From a virus: DNA of 33,817 nt. Every line of letters begins with the position of its first letter. The first letter of the stretch is position 1. The translations under genes were made by a program, and so were the position numbers. This document shows, in pieces, positions 6,440 to 12,735 of the stretch. The stretch lies in the IMG/VR virus record IMGVR_UViG_3300032053_000280, positions 1 to 33,817 of that record. One strand, given 5' to 3'. A model generated the notes under the pieces. The model saw only the letters and a program-made list of their open reading frames with translations. It was not told the origin of the DNA and made no database searches.

Positions 6440-6514
6440 TACTCCTGGTGGGATTCGAACCCACACTTTATAGATCTTAAGTCTATTGCCAACTGCCGAT
6501 TGGGCTACAGGAGC
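6440..6514 (-). tRNA. tRNA-Leu(UAA), short variable loop
   Basis: 75 nt: acceptor GCTCCTG/CAGGAGT, D-arm with TTGG, anticodon arm ATAGA-CTTAAGA-TCTAT (fully paired) reading UAA, variable loop AAAGT, T-arm GTGGG-TTCGAAT-CCCAC, A73. It is a close relative of tRNA-Leu(CAA) at 1794 and shares G1-U72. The 5-nt variable loop is atypical for bacterial Leu tRNA. Confidence 0.8.
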
Positions 6515-6519
6515 ATTAG

Positions 6520-6685
6520 TGCTGCAGTACATTTACGAATATACATTTCCTTTCCGTTTCGTACTTGGCGACTTTCATTAGTCGAGGCAGCATTTAAAAA
6601 GTATTAGAATGTACCATATTTGTTACACTTAACGAGAATTCCTTCCAACCGCTGATTCTCACCCATTGGGTAGGGCTAATACTTT
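6520..6685 (-). ncRNA. Two-domain structured RNA between two tRNA-Leu genes
   Basis: Domain one is closed by tgctgc/gcagca (6520-6525 with 6587-6592) and contains a CGACT/AGTCG hairpin. Domain two is closed by a perfect 10-bp stem ctaatacttt/aaagtattag (6676-6685 with 6598-6607). It contains GAGAAT/ATTCTC, ACCC/GGGT and GTTA/TAAC hairpins, which makes a multi-branched fold. No coding potential. Possibly a small relative of the giant RNA, or tRNA-derived. Confidence 0.5.
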
Positions 6686-6687
6686 AG

Positions 6688-6761
6688 TACCCAGAGAGGG
6701 ATTCGAACCCTCAAACATTAGCTCCTAAGGCTAACCGATTTGCCATTTTTCGTATCTGGGC
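6688..6761 (-). tRNA. tRNA-Leu(UAG), short variable loop
   Basis: 74 nt: acceptor GCCCAGA/TCTGGGT (G1-U72), D-stem CGA/TCG, anticodon arm TTAGC-CTTAGGA-GCTAA reading UAG, variable loop TGTTT, T-arm GAGGG-TTCGAAT-CCCTC, A73. It is the third Leu-anticodon tRNA here with class I architecture. Confidence 0.8.
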
Positions 6762-6768
6762 ATATTAC

Positions 6769-6784
6769 CAATATGTCAATGAAC
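6769..6784 (-). promoter_or_regulatory. Internal boxA-like element
   Basis: The minus strand reads GTTCATTGACATATTG between tRNA-Phe and tRNA-Leu(UAG). The identical 16 nt occur at 7909-7924 at the head of the same transcript. A mid-operon repeat fits antitermination signals, which can recur in long RNA operons. Confidence 0.5.
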
Positions 6785-6793
6785 ATTTATTTG

Positions 6794-6868
6794 TGGAGAT
6801 TGCGGGAATCGAACCCACCTACTCTGCCTCTTCAGGGCAGCGCTTGAACGCTACTCAGCTACATCTCC
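6794..6868 (-). tRNA. tRNA-Phe(GAA)
   Basis: 75 nt: acceptor GGAGATG/AATCTCC (mismatch at 7-66), anticodon arm CTGCC-CTGAAGA-GGCAG reading GAA, T-arm GTGGG-TTCGATT-CCCGC, A73. Class I, with a rather long D-loop. Confidence 0.8.
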
Positions 6869-6873
6869 ATTAA

Positions 6874-6924
6874 AAGTTTAGTACGTGATTTGAATCCGTT
6901 ACACACCAATGTGCTACCAAACTT
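6874..6924 (-). other. Miniature tRNA-like element lacking the anticodon arm
   Basis: 51 nt with a 7-bp acceptor AAGTTTG/TAAACTT, a D-arm (GCAC..GTGT with TTGG in the loop) and a T-loop-like GATTCAAATC, but no anticodon arm. It is packed between tRNA-Gln and tRNA-Phe with spacers similar to the other tRNAs. It may be a deletion remnant or a processing element. Confidence 0.45.
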
Positions 6925-6926
6925 AG

Positions 6927-6998
6927 CAGTCTCTTCAGAAGTCGAATCTGAACTACTTGATTCAAAGTCAAGTGGGCTAACCATTACCCCAAGAGACT
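6927..6998 (-). tRNA. tRNA-Gln(UUG)
   Basis: 72 nt: acceptor AGTCTCT/AGAGACT, D-arm GGG/CCC with TGGTTAG, anticodon arm CTTGA-CTTTGAA-TCAAG reading UUG, T-arm TCAGA-TTCGACT-TCTGA. The G73 discriminator is as expected for Gln. Confidence 0.85.
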
Positions 6999-7008
6999 AT
7001 AAAAATTA

Positions 7009-7638
7009 TTATTTTATTTTTCTTCCTAATCTCCAATTATCTGGAATTAAATCTCCTTTATGAATTTTTTTATTTTCTTTTCCGTTTGTTATCCAACAAG
7101 TTCCATATTGAGAATTTTTTTCTCCTTTTTGTGGATGATTTATACTGCGAAATAATTTCATTTTAATTTTTGTTTCTTCTTTATGTTTTCTTCCAGTCCA
7201 ATCGCATGATTTAAGTGTGCCTTCTTCACGCATTTTTTTCCATAAAATAGACATTTTTTTACGATGTATTTTTTTATATTCTTCATTATTCCAAACAATT
7301 TTTCCTATTATTTGATAATGAATTCTATACCATTCTTCTCCTTTTCCATTATTACCTCCCCTTCCGCCTTTCATTAAATTATAACAGCTAGGATCTATTA
7401 TTAATTCTTCATTAACAAATTCTGATTCATAATGTAATGCTTCATTATATGTATCAAAAAATAATAGAATTTCTTTTTTAAATTTTTCCTTTCCATATTT
7501 ACTAATAGCATATTTTAATCGTTTGCCTGATCCTAAATACCCATCTTCTAAATAATCTGTACTATGTACGCCATAATAAAAATTTCCATTTATTAAATTT
7601 TCTGTTTTATAAAAATAATTAAATTTTGCCATAAACAT
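7009..7638 (-). CDS. GIY-YIG-type homing endonuclease (Seg-like)
   Basis: A 209-residue protein. The N-terminus has the GIY-YIG pattern in phage form: FYKTENLINGNFYYGVHST followed by DGYLGSGKRLKYAISKYG. After it come EILLFFDTYNEALHYESEFV and the conserved end CYNLMKGG. The C-terminal half has a SRSINHPQKGEKNSQYG-like NUMOD element (FRSINHPQKGEKNSQYGTCW). Domain order and length match T4 Seg-family nucleases, which home into tRNA or intergenic sites. It lies between tRNA-Gln(CUG) and tRNA-Gln(UUG). Met3 (7632) is an alternative start. Confidence 0.8.
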   Translation of the reverse strand: MFMAKFNYFYKTENLINGNFYYGVHSTDYLEDGYLGSGKRLKYAISKYGKEKFKKEILLFFDTYNEALHYESEFVNEELIIDPSCYNLMKGGRGGNNGKGEEWYRIHYQIIGKIVWNNEEYKKIHRKKMSILWKKMREEGTLKSCDWTGRKHKEETKIKMKLFRSINHPQKGEKNSQYGTCWITNGKENKKIHKGDLIPDNWRLGRKIK

Positions 7639-7681
7639 ATTTTTATCTATATATTCATAGTTCGATATCTAATAATGATAG

Positions 7682-7754
7682 CTGTCTCAGCAGGTATCGA
7701 ACCTACAATCTTTTTCTTCAGAGGAAAACGCGTTTCCAATTACGCTATGAGACA
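7682..7754 (-). tRNA. tRNA-Gln(CUG)
   Basis: 73 nt: acceptor TGTCTCA/TGAGACA (U1-A72) with G73, both Gln identity elements. The anticodon arm TTTTC-CTCTGAA-GAAAA reads CUG, and the T-arm is GTAGG-TTCGATA-CCTGC. Confidence 0.85.
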
Positions 7755-7827
7755 ATAATTTACAACTATTGCTGAAAAATAATCTTTTATTACTCTAATT
7801 AAACTTAAACACAATAGATGTATTTTG

Positions 7828-7899
7828 AGACCCCTTTCGGATTCGAACCGAAGTCTGCAGGGTTGCAGCCTGCCACCTATACCACTCGGCCAAGGAGTC
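7828..7899 (-). tRNA. tRNA-Cys(GCA)
   Basis: 72 nt: acceptor GACTCCT/AGGGGTC, D-stem GCC/GGC, anticodon arm GCAGG-CTGCAAC-CCTGC reading GCA, T-arm TTCGG-TTCGAAT-CCGAA. The U73 discriminator is the Cys identity base. It is the first tRNA of the long transcript. Confidence 0.9.
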
Positions 7900-7908
7900 A
7901 TTTATTAT

Positions 7909-7924
7909 CAATATGTCAATGAAC
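7909..7924 (-). promoter_or_regulatory. boxA-like leader of the long tRNA operon
   Basis: The minus strand reads GTTCATTGACATATTG directly downstream of the promoter at 7931 and just before tRNA-Cys. It repeats exactly at 6769-6784. Confidence 0.5.
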
Positions 7925-7930
7925 TTCAAT

Positions 7931-7970
7931 ATTAATATAATACTTTTTTCTGAATTAAAAAAATATTTTA
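7931..7970 (-). promoter_or_regulatory. Phage consensus promoter for the long tRNA operon
   Basis: The minus strand reads T-tract, AATTCAGA, then TATATTAAT with the 14-nt spacing. It is the weakest -7 match of the set but is in the expected place upstream of tRNA-Cys. Confidence 0.65.
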
Positions 7971-8002
7971 TCAATTATTTTCAAAAATTTTTAAAGAACT
8001 TT

Positions 8003-8036
8003 CCAATAAAAAGCCCTCCATTTTGGTGGAGGGCTT
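8003..8036 (-). terminator. Rho-independent terminator
   Basis: Minus strand: a 9-10 bp stem AGCCCTCCA/TGGAGGGCT followed by TTTTTATT. It ends the operon that starts above 10.7 kb and separates it from the tRNA promoter. Confidence 0.85.
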
Positions 8037-8074
8037 ATTAAGGAGTATATAATAAATGATATTATGCCATACGC

Positions 8075-8176
8075 TTACTCAGTGCCCTCCGTTTTAAAAA
8101 AATAACATAACGGTTGCTGTTCACAATTTTGTTGTGGGAGTAATGAAAAAGAAAAATATGTATTGGCAAATATCAT
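8075..8176 (-). CDS. Possible 33-aa peptide
   Basis: A short frame, MIFANTYFSFSLLPQQNC, with a hydrophobic start and three cysteines. It lies in a 235-nt gap between the 74-aa gene and the terminator that otherwise holds nothing I can support. There is no independent evidence of translation. Confidence 0.2.
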   Translation of the reverse strand: MIFANTYFSFSLLPQQNCEQQPLCYFFKTEGTE

Positions 8177-8271
8177 CTTATTTATATTTTTAATTTTATT
8201 TATATATTATAGCATATTATTAGAAAAGTTTTACTTATTGCACATATTTTTATATTTTAAAGTTTAAATAA

Positions 8272-8496
8272 TTATACGTGAAATATTTTTACTAAATATA
8301 AAGCTTCCTGCCTTTGTAAAAGTTCATCGTGTAATCTTCCTGATAAATCATGTATATTAACTATTCCGCTTTTTTTAACTGATTTTACATAATTATTTAT
8401 TAATAATTTACAATTTTCAATCTCTTTTTCATTTTGACATGAATTAATTGTATTAATAATTTTTTTTACAGGCAATACTAGACTTTTATTTTTCAT
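8272..8496 (-). CDS. Hypothetical protein, 74 aa
   Basis: A small basic, mostly helical-looking protein (KKIINTINSCQNEKEIENCKLLINNYVKSV) with no membrane segment. It is the last clear gene before the terminator at 8003 and lies 18 nt after the 132-aa CTS-bearing protein, so it belongs to the same operon. The N-terminal 40 residues have a regular hydrophobic spacing. I do not recognise the family, and the operon context (putative internal head proteins) is the only functional hint. Confidence 0.6.
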   Translation of the reverse strand: MKNKSLVLPVKKIINTINSCQNEKEIENCKLLINNYVKSVKKSGIVNIHDLSGRLHDELLQRQEALYLVKIFHV

Positions 8497-8514
8497 GGCA
8501 TTATATAATTTTAA

Positions 8515-8913
8515 TTACATGGTTAATGTATAATTTTGATTTCTTAATATTTCATATGAAATTCCTGCATCGGAATAAACATACATATAATGTATAGTAT
8601 CTAATTTATCATATCCAGTAGAAAATACTATTTTTATTTTTTTTATTTTAAACTTTCTGTTCGCATCCTGATATATATGTGTTTTAACAAAACGCCCAAC
8701 GATATTTTTTCCGACAAGTTTTTTTCTTAATTCTTTAGATTTTTTTGTTCGTAATTTTCTTCGTAATTTTGCTAATTCAAGTTGAGCTATATCAATATAA
8801 TTTTTATTTTCAACAGAAAATTCAAACGATTCTTTATATCCTATACCCATATCTTTTATAGGTTCAGATTCATCAGTAAATTTTTCGTTTAGATATTCTT
8901 TAACGTATTTCAT
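8515..8913 (-). CDS. Putative internal head protein with T4-like capsid-targeting N-terminus
   Basis: 132 residues. The first 24 (MKYVKEYLNEKFTDESEPI...) are nearly the same as in the 174-aa protein at 10201-10725, while the bodies differ. MKxxxEY plus LNE at residues 8-10 resembles the capsid-targeting sequence of T4 internal proteins (MKTYxEF), which the prohead protease cuts after [LI]xE. The body is very basic (RRKLRTKKSKELRKKL) and then beta-rich, which would suit DNA-associated packaging in the head. The CTS idea is inference by analogy; the shared leader is seen directly. Confidence 0.6.
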   Translation of the reverse strand: MKYVKEYLNEKFTDESEPIKDMGIGYKESFEFSVENKNYIDIAQLELAKLRRKLRTKKSKELRKKLVGKNIVGRFVKTHIYQDANRKFKIKKIKIVFSTGYDKLDTIHYMYVYSDAGISYEILRNQNYTLTM

Positions 8914-8918
8914 TTTAA

Positions 8919-9206
8919 TTATTCAGGAATTGGCTTACAAATTGCTTTTATAAATTCTTCTTCATTTTTATACTGTGTGATATCTATATTTTTATTTATT
9001 AAAAAATTATACCATAATTGTTCCAATTGATCTAGTTGTTTTAATTTTCCTGTTTTATATTTTTTTATTAAATCTGTTACGTGTATCCAATTATTTGAAA
9101 TTTCAAAAACAGCTTCATTATGAATTATATATTCAGGAATTTGTTGTATAGGTTGTGTATTTTGTTGTCCAAAAAATGTTTGAAAAAAAGGTTGATTTGG
9201 GTTCAT
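8919..9206 (-). CDS. Hypothetical protein, 95 aa
   Basis: The N-terminus is glutamine/asparagine/phenylalanine-rich (MNPNQPFFQTFFGQQNTQPIQQ), followed by a compact segment VFEISNNWIHVTDLIKKYKTGKLKQLDQLEQLW. It has no cysteine pairs except one Cys near the end and no membrane helix. It is spaced 5 nt from the downstream gene and 8 nt from the upstream one, so it is co-transcribed with the protease and the CTS-bearing proteins. Function not recognised. Confidence 0.6.
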   Translation of the reverse strand: MNPNQPFFQTFFGQQNTQPIQQIPEYIIHNEAVFEISNNWIHVTDLIKKYKTGKLKQLDQLEQLWYNFLINKNIDITQYKNEEEFIKAICKPIPE

Positions 9207-9214
9207 GTTTATTT

Positions 9215-9403
9215 TTATTGACGATGAATACGATTTAATTGAAAATAGTAATCTCCTAATATTTTATCCAATACTTCTTCGGGTAAAGATTGAAGATATT
9301 GCATATAAGATTTATCATCATTGTATATTACTCTTAGTATTGTAGATATTAATTCATCTTTTAATGATTCATTTAAAGATTCACTTACTATTTTTTTCAT
9401 CAT
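9215..9403 (-). CDS. Small protein with possible capsid-targeting N-terminus
   Basis: 62 residues; Met1 or Met2 (9400) may be the start. From Met2 the N-terminus reads MKKIVSESLNESLKDE, again placing an LNE motif about ten residues in, as in the two other CTS candidates of this operon. The rest is acidic and helical (SYMQYLQSLPEEVLDKILGDYY). It is adjacent to the papain-like protease gene (2 nt spacing). A role as a head-delivered peptide is inferred only from that leader. Confidence 0.5.
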   Translation of the reverse strand: MMKKIVSESLNESLKDELISTILRVIYNDDKSYMQYLQSLPEEVLDKILGDYYFQLNRIHRQ

Positions 9404-9405
9404 AA

Positions 9406-10191
9406 TTATTTATTTAATTTTTTTCCGAATAGTTTTTTGAAAATATGTTTTTTATTTTTTACTTCACTATCTGATTTTTTCTTAAGTTTTATTGGATCTG
9501 AATCAATATCTATAGCCGTCCAAATTTCCCAATGACATCCAAAATCTTTAAATGAATAATAAGTATAGCCCCTATCACCCCATTCTGCGCTCCAATGATT
9601 ACGAATAATAAAACTATCTTTAAGATAACCGACAACAGATACTGCGTGTCCTCCTAACATTTGTTGGCCAACAAGTTTAGGTTTCCAGAATTCCATAGAT
9701 TCAGGACTATAAACAGGAAATGCAATATAGCACGGGCCATTTGCAAAAAGTGCTTTTTTCAAAGAATCCGCTGTATTAATTTGAGCATATCCTTGAATTT
9801 TATACATTGCTGCTTGAACTTTTAAATCATCTGATATTGCAGTAAATGTGCCATATGGATAAGATTTTTCTGGAACTATTCCAATTTTATAAAGAATTTC
9901 CATAGTATTTTTAGGTGTCATTCCTTCATTTCCATTGGATCTTAAATTATAAATAAATTGAGGGGACATATAATCTTTAAATTGTACATCTATTAATTCT
10001 TCCCATTCTTTCATTTCTGCCGCTGTTTGAGCAGAACAAGTTCCCTGTTGTCCTTGATCTCTTATAGGTCTCATATTTGGTCTTAAATCCAAAATATCTG
10101 GAAGAGATACTGGATCTGGATAAATTGCTTCAAGCATAAAATCTCTTGGATCGACAACACTTTTTTGAAGATTAAATTCATAATTTAGCAT
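9406..10191 (-). CDS. Papain-like (C1A) cysteine protease
   Basis: 261 residues. The catalytic cysteine lies in DQGQQGTCSAQTAA (C52, oxyanion Gln at 46 or 49), the histidine in GGHAVSVVGY (H182) and the asparagine in IRNHWSAEWGDRGY (N198). This is the papain C-H-N order and spacing. It starts at residues LQKSVVDPRDF with a short lead and no signal peptide, so it acts in the cell or travels in the particle. The C-terminus is a lysine-rich tail. It lies between CTS-bearing proteins, so it may be injected or may process co-packaged proteins; that is inference. Related proteases are known from large phages. Confidence 0.85.
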   Translation of the reverse strand: MLNYEFNLQKSVVDPRDFMLEAIYPDPVSLPDILDLRPNMRPIRDQGQQGTCSAQTAAEMKEWEELIDVQFKDYMSPQFIYNLRSNGNEGMTPKNTMEILYKIGIVPEKSYPYGTFTAISDDLKVQAAMYKIQGYAQINTADSLKKALFANGPCYIAFPVYSPESMEFWKPKLVGQQMLGGHAVSVVGYLKDSFIIRNHWSAEWGDRGYTYYSFKDFGCHWEIWTAIDIDSDPIKLKKKSDSEVKNKKHIFKKLFGKKLNK

Positions 10192-10200
10192 ATTAATATA

Positions 10201-10725
10201 TTATTTTATAGTTAATTTATTTATTGCTTTTTTAATTGTTTCTGCAGCCCTTATAGTTTCATCTAATTTATTTAAAAAATAACTATTAATAGGATCATAT
10301 TTATTACTAAAATCTACAGAAGATTTTTTAATAGGAGGATTAATTTCTTTATCATAATGTAAATTATAAATTTCTTCAAAATATATTTTAATATCACGAA
10401 ATGAATATAAAGTTGAAATTCCCGCGCTTGTAACTCTATATAATCCTGTTACTATACTAGGAATTTTCATACGACTTTCATAAAATAATTGATCTGCTCC
10501 TAATTTTACACAAAGTTTAATAAGTTGTATTCTTGCTTCTATATTTTCAGCATGATGATATATAGCAGTTTTTAAGAAATTATTATATGATTTATCTTCA
10601 TCAGCCAGTTTGTTGTATTCTGGTAAATCTTTTAACAAAGTATAAAGAGGTCCTATTTTCATATCATGAATTGGATCTGATTCATCTGTAAATTTTTCAT
10701 TAATATACTCTCGTATAAGTTTCAT
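10201..10725 (-). CDS. Putative internal head protein with T4-like capsid-targeting N-terminus
   Basis: 174 residues, first gene of the operon. Its leader MKLIREYINEKFTDESDPI matches that of the 132-aa protein at 8515, with INE at residues 8-10 where a T4-type prohead protease would cleave. The body (residues 25-110) looks like an ankyrin-type helical repeat (NNFLKTAIYHHAENIEARIQLIKLC then VKLGAD), possibly one or two repeats. The end is basic. Ankyrin-like proteins delivered with DNA would be candidate host-takeover factors; this is inference. Confidence 0.6.
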   Translation of the reverse strand: MKLIREYINEKFTDESDPIHDMKIGPLYTLLKDLPEYNKLADEDKSYNNFLKTAIYHHAENIEARIQLIKLCVKLGADQLFYESRMKIPSIVTGLYRVTSAGISTLYSFRDIKIYFEEIYNLHYDKEINPPIKKSSVDFSNKYDPINSYFLNKLDETIRAAETIKKAINKLTIK

Positions 10726-10765
10726 GAATTTTCTTTATTTTATATATTCATGAATTTAGACAGCA

Positions 10766-10796
10766 AAAACCTCCAGTACTTCTGGAGGTTTTAAAA
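10766..10796 (-). terminator. Bidirectional-looking terminator
   Basis: An 11-bp stem AAAACCTCCAG/CTGGAGGTTTT with a 5-nt loop, and U-tracts possible on both strands. It separates the decayed lipoprotein gene from the protease operon. Confidence 0.8.
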
Positions 10797-10817
10797 AGTT
10801 AGTACAATGTACTAACT
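10797..10817. repeat. Perfect inverted repeat beside terminator
   Basis: agttagtac-aat-gtactaact, 9-bp arms with a 3-nt centre, immediately next to the terminator. It could be a second hairpin or a dimeric-protein operator for the operon starting at 10725. Confidence 0.45.
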
Positions 10818-10835
10818 TTGCTTTATGATTTATTT

Positions 10836-11268
10836 TTATTTTACTTCTATTACAGCATATTTTGAAGCTTTCCAAAATAATGTAGGATTTTTTATATTTA
10901 TTGTAGTAACAACTCCATTTAGATTTGTCATCAATTCGTAAGAATCTATAGGATGATTTGTAATAAATTTAACTTTTTTAGTACTAACATCAATAGATTT
11001 AAGTTTTGTTACATCAACTTGAGTAAATAATGTATCAGAAAAAAGTAATACTTGTTTTTTTCCTATTCCAAGAAATCCTCCTTCTTTAGTTATAACTCCT
11101 TTAATTTTTAATTGTTTTGAAGTTCCAATAAGTACAGATGCTTTATTAAGTTCAGCTATTTGTTTTGTAATTTTTTCATCTTTTTCTACTATGACACAAA
11201 ATATACAAAAAACAACTTAAATCTAAAGAACATGCTGTTAAAAACAATAAAATAAGATTTATAATGAT
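10836..11268 (-). pseudogene. Frameshifted lipoprotein gene
   Basis: The distal frame (10836 to about 11190) encodes about 115 residues ending YAVIEVK, with a GGFLGIGKKQVLLF centre, but has no usable start. A second frame upstream (to about 11268) reads a lipoprotein signal, INLILLFLTACSLDL, with the lipobox LTAC, and then hits a stop near 11185. Joining the two frames by one shift near 11185-11195 gives a coherent exported protein, yet even the joined frame lacks an ATG (it begins ATC-ATT-ATA). It is either decayed or a sequence error. Function of the body unknown. Confidence 0.5.
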
Positions 11269-11315
11269 AGTACAAAAAGATTATTTAAAATTTATAAAAT
11301 TATTGCAAAAAATGT

Positions 11316-11930
11316 TTATTTATTAATAGCAATAGATTTATAATCTATTGTTTCTTCTATAGAAGTTGCCAATATATCTGCTGACATAACTATTTTAACA
11401 AGAGGATGTTCAATAGCTTTATCAAACGCAAATTTATCCATTCCGGGTATTAAAGCACTTGGATTGAATGCTCCCATATGATAAGTAATTGCTAAAGCTT
11501 CAGTATCTGTAAGTTTTATATATTTAGATATTAAATAAAGAGATTTAGTAGAATGGGGTAAAGGAAATGAATCTTTAATTTCGTATCCTTCATATGCTAT
11601 CCATTTACTATTTTTATCTTTTACCCACTTTTCCGCTTTAGAATATAAATTAATTTTTGCTAAATCATGAAATAAAGCACATATTACTACAGATTCTCTT
11701 AAATATTCAAGATCTGGTTTACGTGTAACTATTACATTAAAATTATGTAATGCAAATTGAGTTACATTTACACTATGTTCAAGAAGTCCACCTTCATAAT
11801 TACCATGAAAATTAGTAGATGCCGGAGCAGTAAAAAAATCAGTTACATTTTTTAAATAAAAAACTAAATCTTCAATGCCTTCTCTTTTAATAAAAGTAAG
11901 AGCTTTTTCAAAATTTTCCTGTGTTGTCAT
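11316..11930 (-). CDS. HD-domain phosphohydrolase
   Basis: 204 residues with the HD superfamily ligands in order: H52 in GGLLEHS, H88-D89 in ALFHDLAK, H126 in LPHS, H151 in TYHMG and D185 in MSADILA. This layout (H...HD...H...H...D) is that of metal-dependent phosphohydrolases, close to YhaM/OxsA-like single-domain enzymes of phages. The substrate could be a nucleotide, an oligonucleotide or a second messenger and cannot be told from sequence. It follows the lysis-type glucosaminidase gene with no gap (11930/11931), so the two are co-transcribed. Confidence 0.85.
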   Translation of the reverse strand: MTTQENFEKALTFIKREGIEDLVFYLKNVTDFFTAPASTNFHGNYEGGLLEHSVNVTQFALHNFNVIVTRKPDLEYLRESVVICALFHDLAKINLYSKAEKWVKDKNSKWIAYEGYEIKDSFPLPHSTKSLYLISKYIKLTDTEALAITYHMGAFNPSALIPGMDKFAFDKAIEHPLVKIVMSADILATSIEETIDYKSIAINK

Positions 11931-12710
11931 TTATTTTTGTGCTATATAAGTAAATTGTTTGCTTGTATCATTTGCAAAAAAAGATAATAATTTTTCATCT
12001 GATAAATTTATTGCATCTTGATATAATTGTATAGAAGTTTTTGTATTAATATCGGACATTAATTTTCTTATTCGTTTTTCATAGTTTAATGATGTAGCAT
12101 ATCTACATCCATTAATATCTTTATACCCATGATCTTTAATTAACTCATCTAATTCTTTATTAACTAAATATTTGGTTTTAATTAATTTCATATAAGGTTC
12201 TATGGATTCATTTACATTTTTATATCTATAAAGAACTTGTCCTTCATCCCAAGAACCTACATTAAAAATAGAATTAGTAGTAACACATTTTCCTCTTGTG
12301 CCAAAATGAGATTCTAATAATCCCTGAGATAATACAAACGTGATATTTAAATTATATTTTTTACACGTTGTAACTAATAAATCAGAATTTATTTTCGATG
12401 TAGGCGCTACACTTTTAATATATTTTTCTACTTCATTTTCTAGTTGTTTATTAAATTTCGAACGTATAACAGCAGAATAATGTAACAATTGTGTTGTTGA
12501 TAGTTGTTTGTTTTCTACTGAATTTGCCATAGTATCTGTTAAAAGCGAATACTGAGCAAGCGTAGTTAATATTATTAGTATTAAAAAAATAAATATTACT
12601 TTTGATATTTTTTTTAAATGATTTAGATATTTTGCGAAACTTTGCAAATTGGAAGGAATTTCAATTTCTTTATATGCTTCCTTATTTGTTTGTTTTCGTT
12701 TTTTATTCAT
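11931..12710 (-). CDS. Membrane-anchored glucosaminidase-type muramidase
   Basis: 259 residues. There is a cytoplasmic basic N-terminus, one transmembrane helix (about residues 37-55), then a GH73/Bax-like domain. The domain has FVLSQGLLESHFGTRG with E133 as the likely catalytic acid, followed by NSIFNVGSWDEG, the usual partner motif. The repeat-free C-terminus contains CRYATSLNYEKRI, also typical. The enzyme would cut peptidoglycan from the periplasmic face while tethered to the inner membrane, as a signal-anchor endolysin or a tail-assembly lysozyme does. No holin was identified nearby. Family assignment by motif. Confidence 0.8.
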   Translation of the reverse strand: MNKKRKQTNKEAYKEIEIPSNLQSFAKYLNHLKKISKVIFIFLILIILTTLAQYSLLTDTMANSVENKQLSTTQLLHYSAVIRSKFNKQLENEVEKYIKSVAPTSKINSDLLVTTCKKYNLNITFVLSQGLLESHFGTRGKCVTTNSIFNVGSWDEGQVLYRYKNVNESIEPYMKLIKTKYLVNKELDELIKDHGYKDINGCRYATSLNYEKRIRKLMSDINTKTSIQLYQDAINLSDEKLLSFFANDTSKQFTYIAQK

Positions 12711-12735
12711 AATTTAAAATTTATTTTACTTTATA

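Noticed and set aside
6242-6607. 121-codon plus-strand ORF
   Set aside because: It runs antisense through tRNA-Pro and tRNA-Leu(UAA) and the structured spacers.
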